Assembly (NCBI GenBank): GCA_009995455.1 | Contig: JAACPJ010000004.1 | Coordinates: forward strand, 62,001 to 126,000 | Direction of reading: 5' to 3' | Source: a bacterium | Lineage (GTDB): Bacteria > Patescibacteriota > Gracilibacteria > UBA4473 | DNA length: 64,000 nucleotides | Part shown: piece after piece, positions 20,205 to 29,919 of the stretch | Layout: each line of letters begins with the position of its first letter | How positions within the stretch are numbered: position 1 is the stretch's first letter | Program-made: the position numbers and the translations under genes | Notes under the pieces: model-generated | The model's input: the letters and a program-made list of their open reading frames with translations, nothing else | Database searches by the model: none | What the model was told of the DNA's origin: nothing

Positions 20205-20252
20205 CTAGTAAACTATAATAACTTATGCGGCTAAGCTCAAGTAAACACTTCT

Positions 20253-20792
20253 TTAAGGAATTAGATTTAACCATTGGTAATCTGTCCACGTTCCACCAGT
20301 TACCCCTTCACTACCAGAAGTACAAGTAACAGCCGTAACATTATTAGCCTCTTGTTTGGCTAGATCCGTTCCGTCAAAAATAAATCCTGCGGCCCCAGTG
20401 CCTGACTCAGCTTCTTTATCTACAATTAAAATCATGTCGGTATGGTTACTCCCGGCGGCTGTATATCCGTATAGAAAACAACCATCTTGGTTTTCAGTAG
20501 CAAGGATGTAATCTTGATTTTCAAGACGGGCAACAATATCTGCCACCGTTACCGGATCATTGGAACCGATATAATTGTTGTCAGAATCTAAATCGGCAAA
20601 ATTAACGCCATCTAAAGAAATAAATTCGTCTGCCATTAGTATTTTTGTCGCATTCTTAATAATCGATTGTCTCCAAGCATCACCCGCTTGTTCATTATAC
20701 TTACTAAGCTGAGGCACACTTATAGCGGAAAGGATTCCGATAATTACGGTTACCACTAACAATTCAATTAACGTAAAAGCCTTTATTTTCAT
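20253..20792 (-). CDS. Type IV prepilin-like protein
   Basis: 179 residues starting at the ATG at 20792. MKIKAFTLIELLVVTVIIGIL is a class III prepilin leader: cleavage after the Ala before FTLIE, Glu5 present, followed by the hydrophobic N-terminal helix. The globular domain carries Cys residues near the end (GCFLYG, VTCTSG) that may form the D-region disulfide. A TATAAT lies 9 nt upstream. The second prepilin gene precedes it, separated by a terminator. Prepilin peptidase and assembly ATPase for this system are not adjacent. Confidence 0.88.
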   Translation of the reverse strand: MKIKAFTLIELLVVTVIIGILSAISVPQLSKYNEQAGDAWRQSIIKNATKILMADEFISLDGVNFADLDSDNNYIGSNDPVTVADIVARLENQDYILATENQDGCFLYGYTAAGSNHTDMILIVDKEAESGTGAAGFIFDGTDLAKQEANNVTAVTCTSGSEGVTGGTWTDYQWLNLIP

Positions 20793-20833
20793 ATTAACGG
20801 AATTATACACATATATTTTTGTTTAAACAAAAA

Positions 20834-20859
20834 AAAACACCGCTTTGAAGCGGTGTTTT
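20834..20859 (-). terminator. Rho-independent terminator of the upstream pilin gene
   Basis: AAAACACCGCTT (20834-20845) and AAGCGGTGTTTT (20848-20859) form the stem; on the minus strand it is followed by a run of about nine T. A strong terminator after the prepilin gene at 20882, typical of a highly expressed major pilin. Confidence 0.88.
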
Positions 20860-20881
20860 AATTTTTTAAGATAACCTATGA

Positions 20882-21400
20882 CTATAGATCAGCTGAACCA
20901 AGAATTGTGTAATTGGCAACAGTTGCATCCGTTAAATCATGATCTGTTGAAGAACAAATCGCTGTAGTTCCATTAGCCGTTGCAACAGCTTGGATAGCCG
21001 CTGTAGTACCATCAATGAAGTAGTTAGCTTGAGTTTCTTCGCTACAAACAGCAAAAGCAAATTGTTCACCATCAGCTGTTAAGAACATGTAACCATATTT
21101 GTAAGCGTCAGTTGTGTCATCAGGAATACTGTAACCACCTTCAGTGTTCAAAGTATCACTCACATCGATTGCTGTACCAGTTGTTAGACCTGTTTCACCG
21201 AAGTGAGGAATAGATTCAACGGCTCGAGCTGTTTTCAACAAAGTTGAAACATTTCGAACTACTGCTTGACGTTCAGAATCACGTGCTTTTGCGAAGTAAC
21301 CAGAGAAGGTTGCTACTGAGATAGTTGCAAGGATACCGATGATTACGATAACCACTAACAACTCGATTAGGGTAAACCCTTTTTGTTTTAATGTTTGCAT
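20882..21400 (-). CDS. Type IV prepilin, probable major pilin
   Basis: 172 residues. The leader MQTLKQKG is cut before FTLIELLVVIVIIGIL, with Glu5 and a Gly at -1. The mature domain is about 160 residues with two Cys pairs (AVCSEE, AICSSTD). It has its own terminator and a less biased codon choice than neighbours suggest strong expression, so this is likely the major subunit; that ranking is inference. Confidence 0.9.
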   Translation of the reverse strand: MQTLKQKGFTLIELLVVIVIIGILATISVATFSGYFAKARDSERQAVVRNVSTLLKTARAVESIPHFGETGLTTGTAIDVSDTLNTEGGYSIPDDTTDAYKYGYMFLTADGEQFAFAVCSEETQANYFIDGTTAAIQAVATANGTTAICSSTDHDLTDATVANYTILGSADL

Positions 21401-21544
21401 TTTTACATTTGGTTAAAAAATATGCACTTACAATGTAGCAAAGGTGACAGATGTTGTGCAATTAATTGATACAAAAACCTATTGCCGAGTTTAGGGCTTT
21501 GGGTTTTTAGTACTTTTTGCGTAACAAAATAAAGCTTAGTTCGT

Positions 21545-22522
21545 TTACAACGAGCTTAAAACGGAGTCTATTTGATCATGAGAGTTTTTAAGCTCTGCCG
21601 TATCTATGGTGCTGCCAGTCATTCTTTCAAAAAGCTCTAAGTACTTTTGAGACGCTGATACTCTAATTTCGTCGGTCATAAAGTCTTTAGGATTTTGTGA
21701 CTCATCATCAACATCGTAGCCAGCATTAACGACCATCCGTCGTACAAACTCTTTGTCTAAACTCTCCGGCTCTTCCCCTTTCTCCAGTTTTTCTTGGTAA
21801 GTTTCAGAAATCCAATACCGAGAAGAATCTGGCGTATGAACTTCATCAATCACGAGCAACTCTCCGTCATCGGTGAGTCCCATCTCATATTTAGTATCCA
21901 CTAAAATCAAACCTTGCGCGGCCGCTACCGCTTGCCCATAGGCGAACATTTTTAATGCGTATTGCTCCACTTTTTCATAAACATCGGGTGACACTAAGCC
22001 TTCGTCTAGTATTTCTTGTTTAGACACATTTCGATCATGTCCGATTTCAGGTTTCGTCGTAGGAGTAATAATGGGCTCTGGTAAAATCTGATTTTTAACC
22101 AAACCTTCTGGCATACTAATTCCACAAATGCTGCGGTTATTATGCAGGTAGGCATACCAACTAGAAGTGGTGGTCGTTCCAGTAACGTAGGCCCTAACAA
22201 TAATTTCGACCAGTAATGGTGTAACATTTTTGACCACTGACACATTTGGGTGTGGCATTTCTATTAAGTGATGTGGAATTTGAATATCATCCAGTTTATT
22301 AAACCACCAAGCCGCTAAACGGTTTAATACCTGCCCCTTGAAGGGAATCGTACCCAAAATAAAATCAAAAGCAGATACTCTGTCAGAAACGACAATCGCA
22401 CGACGGTCTTTATCAAGCACAAAACTGTCACGCACTTTTCCATGATGAAAAAACTGGCCATTATCGAAATCAACTTTCTCAAGAGTCTGGTTTAAATCGT
22501 CAGCCGTAACTTTGTAATTCAT
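21545..22522 (-). CDS. purC: Phosphoribosylaminoimidazole-succinocarboxamide synthase
   Basis: 325 residues from the ATG at 22522. SAICAR synthase signatures: GKVRDSFVL, SDRVSAFDFILGTIPFKGQVL, VEIIVRAYVTGT, LILVDTKYEMG and IDEVHTPDSSRYW. It joins aspartate to CAIR in purine synthesis, using ATP. Longer than the ~240-residue E. coli form and closer to the ~300-residue type. No other purine genes lie nearby. Confidence 0.95.
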   Translation of the reverse strand: MNYKVTADDLNQTLEKVDFDNGQFFHHGKVRDSFVLDKDRRAIVVSDRVSAFDFILGTIPFKGQVLNRLAAWWFNKLDDIQIPHHLIEMPHPNVSVVKNVTPLLVEIIVRAYVTGTTTTSSWYAYLHNNRSICGISMPEGLVKNQILPEPIITPTTKPEIGHDRNVSKQEILDEGLVSPDVYEKVEQYALKMFAYGQAVAAAQGLILVDTKYEMGLTDDGELLVIDEVHTPDSSRYWISETYQEKLEKGEEPESLDKEFVRRMVVNAGYDVDDESQNPKDFMTDEIRVSASQKYLELFERMTGSTIDTAELKNSHDQIDSVLSSL

Positions 22523-22565
22523 GCTTTTTAAGACTAACAATATTGCTTTGTTTGGCGAATAAAAA

Positions 22566-22593
22566 AAGCTGAGATTATTTTAAATCTCAGCTT
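22566..22593 (-). terminator. Rho-independent terminator after greA
   Basis: AAGCTGAGATT (22566-22576) pairs with AATCTCAGCTT (22583-22593); on the minus strand seven T follow. Ends the rpoD-greA unit ahead of purC. Confidence 0.9.
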
Positions 22594-22618
22594 GAATAAT
22601 TTAAGTGTAAGAGTTCCG

Positions 22619-23101
22619 TTACGATACCTTTGTGATGCTATACTCAAAAATTCCACCTGGAGCTTGAACTTTAACTTTGTCCTTCGCCTTTTTCCCAAGA
22701 ACGGCTTCACCAACAGGAGATTCATTTGAAATTTTATGAGCCATTGGATCGGCTTCTGTTGAACCAACAATCGTATATTCATGAGCTTCTTCACCTTCGC
22801 GTTTAAGTGTCACCATTGACCCAATTTTAACCGTCCCTTTATCGGTTCCAGAATCGGCAATAATTTGCGCGTTTTTTATTTGATCTTCTAAAGCTAAAAT
22901 TCGGCCTTCAATAAAAGCTTGTTGATTTTTGGCTTCATCGTACTCAGAATTCTCAGACAAATCTCCGTAAGAAATCGCTTCAGCTAGACGATTTGAAACT
23001 TCTTTTCGTCCAGTTGTTTTTAAGGTCGCTAATTCTTCTTCTAGTTTAGCAAGTCCTTCTTTGGTGAGTAATACTGCGTTTTGATCGTTTGTTTGAACCA
23101 T
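22619..23101 (-). CDS. greA: Transcription elongation factor GreA
   Basis: 160 residues from the ATG at 23101 (MVQTND); the longer frame upstream is not needed for the fold. N-terminal antiparallel coiled coil with LTKEGLAKLEEELATL and AISYGDLSENSEYDEAKNQQ (the acidic tip residues D and E that promote RNA cleavage), and a C-terminal FKBP-like domain ending SPVGEAVLGKKAKDKV. Rescues backtracked RNA polymerase. Lies 60 bp after rpoD. Confidence 0.96.
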   Translation of the reverse strand: MVQTNDQNAVLLTKEGLAKLEEELATLKTTGRKEVSNRLAEAISYGDLSENSEYDEAKNQQAFIEGRILALEDQIKNAQIIADSGTDKGTVKIGSMVTLKREGEEAHEYTIVGSTEADPMAHKISNESPVGEAVLGKKAKDKVKVQAPGGIFEYSITKVS

Positions 23102-23161
23102 AATATTGGGAGGGTTATCGTTGAGTAAAATAGAAATTGTGCGAGCAAAAGCAAGCAAAAC

Positions 23162-24382
23162 CTAGCGTTGCATAAGTGGATAATTGTCAGTCACAGATTT
23201 TTTATGAGCGCCTGGATCTTCAGAAATCTTCACAGACATTGGATGAGTACGTAGTTTTTCTAGTACTTTGGCTTCAATTTGACGAATTCGTTCACGAGTA
23301 ACGTTAAACTCTTTCCCCACTTCTTCTAATGTATGTGGAACGCCATCATCTAAACCAAAACGCATTTTAATAATTTTTTGTTCTCGGGCTGATAAATACT
23401 GCAGTAAATCTGTAATATTTTCTTTAATCATTTCACGGTGGGCGGTTTCGAATGGAGAAAGTGCGCCTTCATCTTCAATAAAGTCTCCAAGTTTAGAGTC
23501 TTCTTCCGAACCTACTGGGGACTCCAGCGAAACTATATCTTGAGAAATTTTTAAAATATGATTCACTTTTTTAAGATCTAAATCCATTTCAGCGGCGATT
23601 TCTTCTGGTAATGGTTCACGCCCAAGCTCTTGTTGCAAGCGACGTTGCGTATGCGTTAACTTATTAATGGTTTCAACCATATGTACCGGGATTCGAATCG
23701 TTCTGGCTTGATCTGCAATGGCTCGCGTAATAGCCTGACGAATCCACCAAGTCGCGTAAGTTGAAAATTTAAATCCTTTCGTGTAATCAAATTTTTCTAC
23801 GGCTCGTAGTAAACCAAAGTTCCCTTCTTGCATTAAATCAAGGAAAGGCAAACCCCGACCAATGTAACGCTTGGCAATCGAAACCACTAAACGCAGATTT
23901 GATTCGGCAAGTTTTTGTTTCGCCGATAAATCCCCTTTCTCAATTCGTTTCGCTAAATCAACTTCTTCTTGAGCGGTAAGCAGGTTAATTCGTCCGATCT
24001 CATTGAGGTACATTCGTACAGAATCATTCGAGATTTCCGATAGATCAACAAATGCATTCGCTTCCGCTTCAGATTCTTCAGCTTCCTCTTGCGCTAAATC
24101 TTGGTCGGTTGGTTCCACATCTTCAATCGTCACTTTTACCGTCCCCTCTTCTTTCTTACTCAAACGCTCACGCCAGATTTTTTCTTCTTTAACATCAATA
24201 ACTTCTACCCCTAAATCTAAGAATAGCTCATAAAGTTCATCTAAAAGCAGTAGATTTTCTTCTACATCTGGCACGACACCCATCAATTCTTGTTCGGTAA
24301 TAAATTTCTGATCTCGCCCTTTAGCAATGAGCTGCTGAATTTTTACCGAGTATTTTTCGATCTTTTTTTGGAACTTTGACAT
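23162..24382 (-). CDS. rpoD: Primary RNA polymerase sigma factor (RpoD/SigA)
   Basis: 406 residues: region 1.1-like N-terminus, an acidic linker, region 1.2 ([11 protein letters not shown]), region 2 ([27 protein letters not shown] and [13 protein letters not shown], the -10 recognition helix), region 3, and region 4 ([24 protein letters not shown]). All features of a housekeeping sigma-70. Its region 2.4 is consistent with the TATAAT-type elements found across the window. Confidence 0.96.
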   Translation of the reverse strand: MSKFQKKIEKYSVKIQQLIAKGRDQKFITEQELMGVVPDVEENLLLLDELYELFLDLGVEVIDVKEEKIWRERLSKKEEGTVKVTIEDVEPTDQDLAQEEAEESEAEANAFVDLSEISNDSVRMYLNEIGRINLLTAQEEVDLAKRIEKGDLSAKQKLAESNLRLVVSIAKRYIGRGLPFLDLMQEGNFGLLRAVEKFDYTKGFKFSTYATWWIRQAITRAIADQARTIRIPVHMVETINKLTHTQRRLQQELGREPLPEEIAAEMDLDLKKVNHILKISQDIVSLESPVGSEEDSKLGDFIEDEGALSPFETAHREMIKENITDLLQYLSAREQKIIKMRFGLDDGVPHTLEEVGKEFNVTRERIRQIEAKVLEKLRTHPMSVKISEDPGAHKKSVTDNYPLMQR

Positions 24383-24482
24383 AGAGTATGTTGGGATTAA
24401 GGCGAAGGAAGAAGTTTTCTATTCTTGAGCTTTGTAATGATTTTCTACTTTCTGTCTACCACTTAGAGTAGACGGGTAAGTT

Positions 24483-25526
24483 TTAAAATTGTTGCAAAAA
24501 TTCACGTTTATTTGATGAAAGGAGGCGAATATCTTCAATTCCGTACTTCATCATGACTAAACGAGTCAGTCCAAAACCAAAGGCAAAGCCCGTAAATTCT
24601 TCTGGGTCAACGCCACTGTTTCTTAATACATTTGGGTGCACCATTCCGGCCCCACAAAATTCTAGCCAACGACCTTTCTCTTCGCCATTTTTATCGATAT
24701 ATTCCCACCAAATATCAACCTCTAAACCCGGTTCTACAAACGGAAAGTATCCTGGACGAATCCGAATTTTCATCGGTTTAGCAAACACCGCTGAAAGCAT
24801 AGTTTCTAAAGTTCCTTTTAAATGTGAGACCGAAATATCTTTATCAACCACTAAACCTTCTACTTGGTAGAACATAGCGTCATGCGTGGCATCTACATCT
24901 TCATTTCGATACACTCGGCCAGGAGCAATGATTCGCACTGGCGCCCCATTTTCGAGCATTTTTCGGATTTGAATATTTGAGGTTTGCGTTCTTAAAACAG
25001 AATTTAGGTCAGAGCGGTCGTTTTTAGAATTCACAAAAAAAGTGTCTTGCATATCACGGGCCGGATGATTCGCCGGCACATTAAGAGCATCGAAGTTATG
25101 CCACTCGGTTTCAACTTCCGGACCATCGGCAATTTCAAAACCCATCCCGGTAAAAATGCTTTCGATATGACGTTGGACTTGTGAAAGCGGATGCAAGGCT
25201 CCTTTTTGCGATGGATAAGCCTGCGTTACATCTATAAAGTCTGAGGCAAGTTTTTGGTTGAGCGCCTGGGTTTCTAATTGATTTTGTTTATCTAGGCAGG
25301 CTTGTTCCCAATAAGTCTTAAATTCTTGTAATTTAGGACCGAGTTCTTTCTTTGCTTCTACATCCAAAGCTTTTAATTGTTTAAACCAATCGCCCATGGC
25401 CGATTTTTTTCCCACTAAGTTTCCGGTAAAAACTTGTAAGGACTCTAAAGTTTCGATTTTATTGAAAGTCTCAAGCGCTTGCTTATGAACTTGCTGAAGA
25501 TGTTCTGGAGTAACTTTTTCGGACAT
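24483..25526 (-). CDS. pheS: Phenylalanyl-tRNA synthetase alpha subunit
   Basis: 347 residues from the ATG at 25526. N-terminal coiled coil (~1-85), then the class II catalytic core: HPLSQVQRHIESIF, GPEVETEWHNFDALNVPANHPARDMQDTFF, VRIIAPGRVYRNEDVDATHDAMFYQVEG, and the C-terminal GFAFGFGLTRLVMMKYGI motif 3. Charges tRNA-Phe together with PheT, whose gene is not adjacent. TATACC lies 7 nt before the ATG and there is no Shine-Dalgarno. Confidence 0.95.
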   Translation of the reverse strand: MSEKVTPEHLQQVHKQALETFNKIETLESLQVFTGNLVGKKSAMGDWFKQLKALDVEAKKELGPKLQEFKTYWEQACLDKQNQLETQALNQKLASDFIDVTQAYPSQKGALHPLSQVQRHIESIFTGMGFEIADGPEVETEWHNFDALNVPANHPARDMQDTFFVNSKNDRSDLNSVLRTQTSNIQIRKMLENGAPVRIIAPGRVYRNEDVDATHDAMFYQVEGLVVDKDISVSHLKGTLETMLSAVFAKPMKIRIRPGYFPFVEPGLEVDIWWEYIDKNGEEKGRWLEFCGAGMVHPNVLRNSGVDPEEFTGFAFGFGLTRLVMMKYGIEDIRLLSSNKREFLQQF

Positions 25527-25654
25527 AAATAGAGGTATAGGGTCGCAAACAAAAATTTGCTTTTCTGATGAAAATCGTGTACAGTATTGAGATTTAAGGT
25601 CTGAAGTCAACTTTTTACCAGGGCTACAAATCAGTATTTAAAAGCAAAATAAAT

Positions 25655-27181
25655 ATGGGGATTAATTTCAATTTCGGACTCGGTGGAAAATCAGGCAATA
25701 GTGATGATGGTACCGCCAGTGCCACAGATCCTAATGCGGTCATTACCGCAGATCCTAACGCTGGCAGCACGCCACCGCCAACCGAACCGATTATGGTTCA
25801 ACCTCCAACTCAAGCCGTTCCAACGGTAGTGCCAACTCCGGTCTCGGAATTTGGAGATGATATTACCATTAATGTAACCGACGCACCAGACATTGCGCCG
25901 GTCCCCTTCGAAACTACGGGGCAAATTGAGATGACGGAAACACCCGCGCCTACACCAATTGAAGCCACTCCAATGGCTCAAACGGCTGAACCGGTTTTAA
26001 ACCCTTTCGCAACACAAGGAGAAGCCGCACCTATGGTAGCGCAAAATCCTTTTGCCACCCCAGAAGTAAATCAAAATTTAAACCCAACACCAGTGGAAGC
26101 TTCTCCAAACCTTGGAGCTCAAGCTCCGACGCCAGTGGCAGAAGCTACGGCACTAAACCCTTTTGCGAGTGAAACCCCAGCCGCCGCAGACGCGACGGCT
26201 AATCCTTTTGCAGCAGCCCCAGTAATGGAAGAACCGCAAGTGACAGCTCCAGCTGAAGCCGCACCTGTCGTAAACGAAAATCCATTTGCAACCGCCGCAC
26301 CAGCGGCCGAAGCACCCGCCCCAACGCCATTAGAAACACCAGCACCCACGCCCGTGGTGGCGGAGAATCCTTTTGGAAATCAAGAAACAAGCGTTACACC
26401 AGAACCTGAAGCTACTGCCGCAGCAGAAGTAGATGAAGCACCAACGCCCCTTAATCCATTTGGAGAAACAACCAAAACCGAGGCTTCAACTGAGGCAAGC
26501 GTTGAACCGGACACCCAAAAAATGGTGACGGAAAATCCTTTTGCTGACATGCACATAAGTGAAGAATCAGCAAGCGAAACAGAAGAAGATGATCAATCTA
26601 CCACTGTATCGTTTAATTTTGACGAAGCGGCTAATCAAGAAATGGAGGTTGAAGAAAAAACAACGCCTGAAGTTAAAGTCGATGAAGTTCCTGAAGTTGT
26701 GGAAAGCGTTCCGGCTCCAGTTGCGCAAAAAGAAGAAGAGATCATTGAAGAAGAACCTAAAGCCGTAGAAGAAAAAGTTGAAACGAAGGTAGAATCAGCC
26801 CCTAAAGTTGTGGCAGTAGCGCCTATGCCAAAAGGTGATGGTAGCAGTCCCCTCTCTTCACTTGAAAATATTAAAGCTGAAATTCAAGGGTTTGTAGACA
26901 CTCACAACCAAAATGTTGAAGATTACAAAGCCCAAATTAAAGATTTAGAAGGAAAAATTCGGGATGAAAAAGATCTTTTGAAAAAAAGAAAACACGAATT
27001 CCGAGCGATGCTGGGTGAAATTGAGGCTTTAACCGAAGATTTTAATCCTCATCAAGAAACTAACGAAAACAATTCAGCTCAAGCGGCCAATCAAAATTCT
27101 AAGCCAAAACGAAAAAGAAACCGCAACAAAAAGAAAAGCAGTGAAGAAAATGGTGAAAGCTCAGAAAACCAAGCCGCTTAG
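25655..27181 (+). CDS. Low-complexity Pro/Ala/Glu-rich protein with eight NPF repeats
   Basis: 508 residues, no signal peptide. N-terminus MGINFNFGLGG; residues ~40-300 are disordered and rich in Pro, Ala, Thr and Glu, carrying eight copies of [LQAE]-NPF-[AG] between ~116 and ~295. A second FNF motif (VSFNFDE) follows, then an acidic stretch, a coiled coil (~400-465, charged heptads) and a very basic tail with KPKRKRNRNKKK. Likely a cytoplasmic scaffold: multivalent short motifs plus a coiled coil and a tail that could bind nucleic acid or membrane. No family recognised. Confidence 0.7.
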   Translation: MGINFNFGLGGKSGNSDDGTASATDPNAVITADPNAGSTPPPTEPIMVQPPTQAVPTVVPTPVSEFGDDITINVTDAPDIAPVPFETTGQIEMTETPAPTPIEATPMAQTAEPVLNPFATQGEAAPMVAQNPFATPEVNQNLNPTPVEASPNLGAQAPTPVAEATALNPFASETPAAADATANPFAAAPVMEEPQVTAPAEAAPVVNENPFATAAPAAEAPAPTPLETPAPTPVVAENPFGNQETSVTPEPEATAAAEVDEAPTPLNPFGETTKTEASTEASVEPDTQKMVTENPFADMHISEESASETEEDDQSTTVSFNFDEAANQEMEVEEKTTPEVKVDEVPEVVESVPAPVAQKEEEIIEEEPKAVEEKVETKVESAPKVVAVAPMPKGDGSSPLSSLENIKAEIQGFVDTHNQNVEDYKAQIKDLEGKIRDEKDLLKKRKHEFRAMLGEIEALTEDFNPHQETNENNSAQAANQNSKPKRKRNRNKKKSSEENGESSENQAA

Positions 27182-27200
27182 GAAAGAATCAACGACTTAA

Positions 27201-27232
27201 AAAAACACCGACTCGTTTGAGTCGGTGTTTTT
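27201..27232. terminator. Bidirectional rho-independent terminator
   Basis: AAAAACACCGACTC (27201-27214) and GAGTCGGTGTTTTT (27219-27232), with T runs on both strands. Serves the convergent NPF-repeat and HU genes. Confidence 0.9.
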
Positions 27233-27272
27233 AGTTATGGCCGCTAAGGCCCTAAGTTAAGCAAAGCTTAGA

Positions 27273-27548
27273 TTAGTTAACCGCTTCTTTAAGATTTTTA
27301 CCAGCTTTGAAAGTAGGAACTTTTGAAGCTTTGATTTGAATCTTTTGAGAAGGATTCTGAGGATTAACCCCAGTACGAGCTGCACGGTGAGATACTTTGA
27401 AAGTACCAAAACCAGTAATAGTTACTTGTTCTCCGTTAGTAAGTTCACCAGACACTGTGTCGATGAAAGCTTCAAGAGCGTCAGCAGCAGCTTTTTTAGT
27501 CAACCCTGCTCGGTTGGCAATAGCGGTAATTAGATCACCTTTTGACAT
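27273..27548 (-). CDS. HU-family DNA-binding protein
   Basis: 91 residues, the exact size of HU. KGDLITAIANRAGLTKKAAA forms the dimerisation helices, TITGFGTFKV precedes the beta arm with RTGVNPQNPSQKIQI (the Pro that intercalates in DNA is present), and FKAGKNLKEAVN ends the fold. Nucleoid compaction and DNA bending. Confidence 0.96.
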   Translation of the reverse strand: MSKGDLITAIANRAGLTKKAAADALEAFIDTVSGELTNGEQVTITGFGTFKVSHRAARTGVNPQNPSQKIQIKASKVPTFKAGKNLKEAVN

Positions 27549-27676
27549 GTTAATGTGGGATTAGGAAATATTGCAGGCTGGATTTTAATCACCTCTAAAC
27601 CCCCTTGGCAAGGGAAATGTGTCTATTTTCATGTTATCAAAAACACAAAATGTTTTATTTATATACTGTAAGGATA

Positions 27677-29914
27677 CTAAGCAACTAAAGCTTCTGCTGG
27701 AGTAGAGTTCCCTTGTCGAGCCCGCAAGACCATCACAATTGGCATCACGCCAACCCTTGGATCACGAGTCGTAGCGCTAAATTGGCCATCAGCGACATAC
27801 ATACCTCCTTGATTCTCATATTGAGGATGACCCGCCCAAACATAAGGACTACTAAGTCCGCGGTTGCGATAGCCCATACCATTAAAGCGTTCAGCAAAGT
27901 TTGCTTGTGAATTTAAGTCATCTGCCGAAGGATTTCCATATCCACCTTGTAAAGCGTCAATAGCCGCATCTTCCCAATTATGAAAAAGAATCCCTCGTGG
28001 AACAATCGTAGTGGTTTGACCAAGTGGCTGACCATTATGAAGATAAGTGCTAAAATTATTACTTGATTCACGATAATGAATTCCTGCAATGAGCTCCCAT
28101 GGAACCCCTGTAATCGCGGCCACTCTTTCGTATCGAGATCTATTGGCCATACAAACTTCAACGGCCGCATTAACTTGATCTCGTTTTTCAGGTACCACTT
28201 CTACTTCTCCAGAATTCAGTATTTCTGTATTCAACGGATTAGTCGCTCCGGTGCTGTTAAACTCTTGCCGAGCCGCAATATATGAAGCGGCCTCTTCTAT
28301 CTCTTCCTCTGTGTATCCAGCCGCCGTCATGGTTTCCCCCACGGCTTCAGCCGTGCTACCATCGCCTAAAAAGAAAGCCGCAAAATTAGGGTTTAATCGA
28401 CTTCCCTCTCGGGCATCTTCGCCGCTAAAACGCCCATTGAAGTCTCCTTCTGCTCGATCAATATCGGTTAAATAATCTTCAAGTTGGGCTCGGTACGCAG
28501 GCGTTAAACGCTCGCTTTGCGAAGCCTCTGGCGATTCTTCAGTCCCCTCTTGTGTAATAGTTTCGGTTTCAATTGGATGATCTTCAACGAAAGCGGCCAT
28601 CAAAAAATCGGGCTCTAAACCACGCTCTAGGGCCATCTGAGCCACCTGCATTTCACCATCAGTCCTTGGTTCCTCTCCTTCTTCTACGGTTGAAAAGGCT
28701 TCTAATTGTGCATCATATTGCGCTTGAATCTCGGCTAGGTCACCCGTTTGAATTTCAGATAGAGCAGTTCCTTCATGAATCTTTAAACGTTGTCCATTTT
28801 CCGAAAAGAATTCCCCCCCAAGTGAGGTCGCTCTTCGAGAAAAACTTTGCCCACCAGAAGTAACCGTTCGAACTTCAGCCGGTAAACTTTGTCCCGCGGT
28901 AGTGTCACGCCACAACGCTTCGTTGTATTGTCCTTCAAAAGTAAAAGTAAAAGTTAAATTAGAGACTTCACCTGAGGCCACTTCGGCACTCGTTACATGA
29001 TTAGTTGTAATTAAGCGAAGCCGGTCACCCGCTGGTAACTCTAAAAATTCAATGTTTGACATCGTTTGAAGTTCCGCTGTTTCTTCAGGGGTTAAGGTCG
29101 CCTGTTCACGTTCTTCCGCTTCTTCGGCCACGAGTTCATCGACTCGTTCAGTTAGAGTCGCAATATGTTCATCTTCACTGAAAGGTTCCATGCCTTCCAT
29201 GGCACCATCTAAAAGCGTGGCCGTATTTAAATTATTAGGAATCGAAGCCGCAATATGCGCGGCAGCGGCTTGAATAACTTCATCGCTAATAGCCGCTCCT
29301 GGATTAATTCTTCCTCTTAAAATATCGGCTACAGTATTTACTTCGGCGGTATCTAAAGCGCCTCCGGCCGCAGCGGCTTCTGTGGCCGCGGCTAAAACTT
29401 CACTCGCTGGTCCACCGTATTCTGCAAAGTGCACATCGTCTCCGCCAACAGGGTTGTTGGCTAATTCAACGATTGTAACATCCGGAGCCGCTAAACCACG
29501 AATAAAATCATTCGCTTCATCGAGTGATTGACCGCGCAAAGGCGGTAATGTCGCTAACACCACTGGCACGCCTTCGGCTCTAGCGGCGGCAATCATTTGA
29601 CTGTATGCGGGAGTCATAACGCCTAAGTTTCCGCCATCGTTGGTTCCCCCAAGAATAGTAATAACTCGGGGTTGAGGATTTGAGGCCAAAGCGGCTTCAA
29701 CGGCCGCTGGCATGTCTCGAACCGAACGACCAACTTCTGCATTACTCCGAACCCCAGGAATAGACGACGCCATTCCAACCGTTAAAGAATCACCAATCAT
29801 ATAAATATCTTCTGGTCGTAAAGCCTCAGCACTTTCTACCCCAGATTCTGGACCTTGCCTCAGGTTAAGAAATTGTGTCTTCGGTTCGACTGCCAAATGA
29901 GAGATAAATTTCAT
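27677..29914 (-). CDS. Two-domain wall hydrolase: SGNH esterase plus lysozyme-like domain, shared leader
   Basis: 745 residues. Residues 1-16 carry the locus leader (T13-x-F15-L16) and no signal peptide. An SGNH/GDSL hydrolase follows: block I GDSL at 41-44, block III GGTND at 89-93, block V D159-x-x-H162. A long acidic helical middle precedes residues ~587-745, which look like a lysozyme/transglycosylase domain with TGVPWELIAGIHYRESSNNF (candidate catalytic Glu616) and HNGQPLG. Probably deacetylates and cuts peptidoglycan. Five bp after an NPNFF small protein gene, with which it forms the minus-strand half of the divergent locus. Confidence 0.78.
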   Translation of the reverse strand: MKFISHLAVEPKTQFLNLRQGPESGVESAEALRPEDIYMIGDSLTVGMASSIPGVRSNAEVGRSVRDMPAAVEAALASNPQPRVITILGGTNDGGNLGVMTPAYSQMIAAARAEGVPVVLATLPPLRGQSLDEANDFIRGLAAPDVTIVELANNPVGGDDVHFAEYGGPASEVLAAATEAAAAGGALDTAEVNTVADILRGRINPGAAISDEVIQAAAAHIAASIPNNLNTATLLDGAMEGMEPFSEDEHIATLTERVDELVAEEAEEREQATLTPEETAELQTMSNIEFLELPAGDRLRLITTNHVTSAEVASGEVSNLTFTFTFEGQYNEALWRDTTAGQSLPAEVRTVTSGGQSFSRRATSLGGEFFSENGQRLKIHEGTALSEIQTGDLAEIQAQYDAQLEAFSTVEEGEEPRTDGEMQVAQMALERGLEPDFLMAAFVEDHPIETETITQEGTEESPEASQSERLTPAYRAQLEDYLTDIDRAEGDFNGRFSGEDAREGSRLNPNFAAFFLGDGSTAEAVGETMTAAGYTEEEIEEAASYIAARQEFNSTGATNPLNTEILNSGEVEVVPEKRDQVNAAVEVCMANRSRYERVAAITGVPWELIAGIHYRESSNNFSTYLHNGQPLGQTTTIVPRGILFHNWEDAAIDALQGGYGNPSADDLNSQANFAERFNGMGYRNRGLSSPYVWAGHPQYENQGGMYVADGQFSATTRDPRVGVMPIVMVLRARQGNSTPAEALVA

Positions 29915-29919
29915 AGTGT

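Noticed and set aside
24454-24473. Hairpin GTCTAC/GTAGAC between pheS and rpoD as a terminator
   Set aside because: The stem is only 6 bp and no T run follows on the minus strand.
26119-26390. Antisense Gly/Ala-rich ORFs inside the NPF-repeat gene
   Set aside because: They are shadows of the Pro/Ala-rich coding frame, with no start context.
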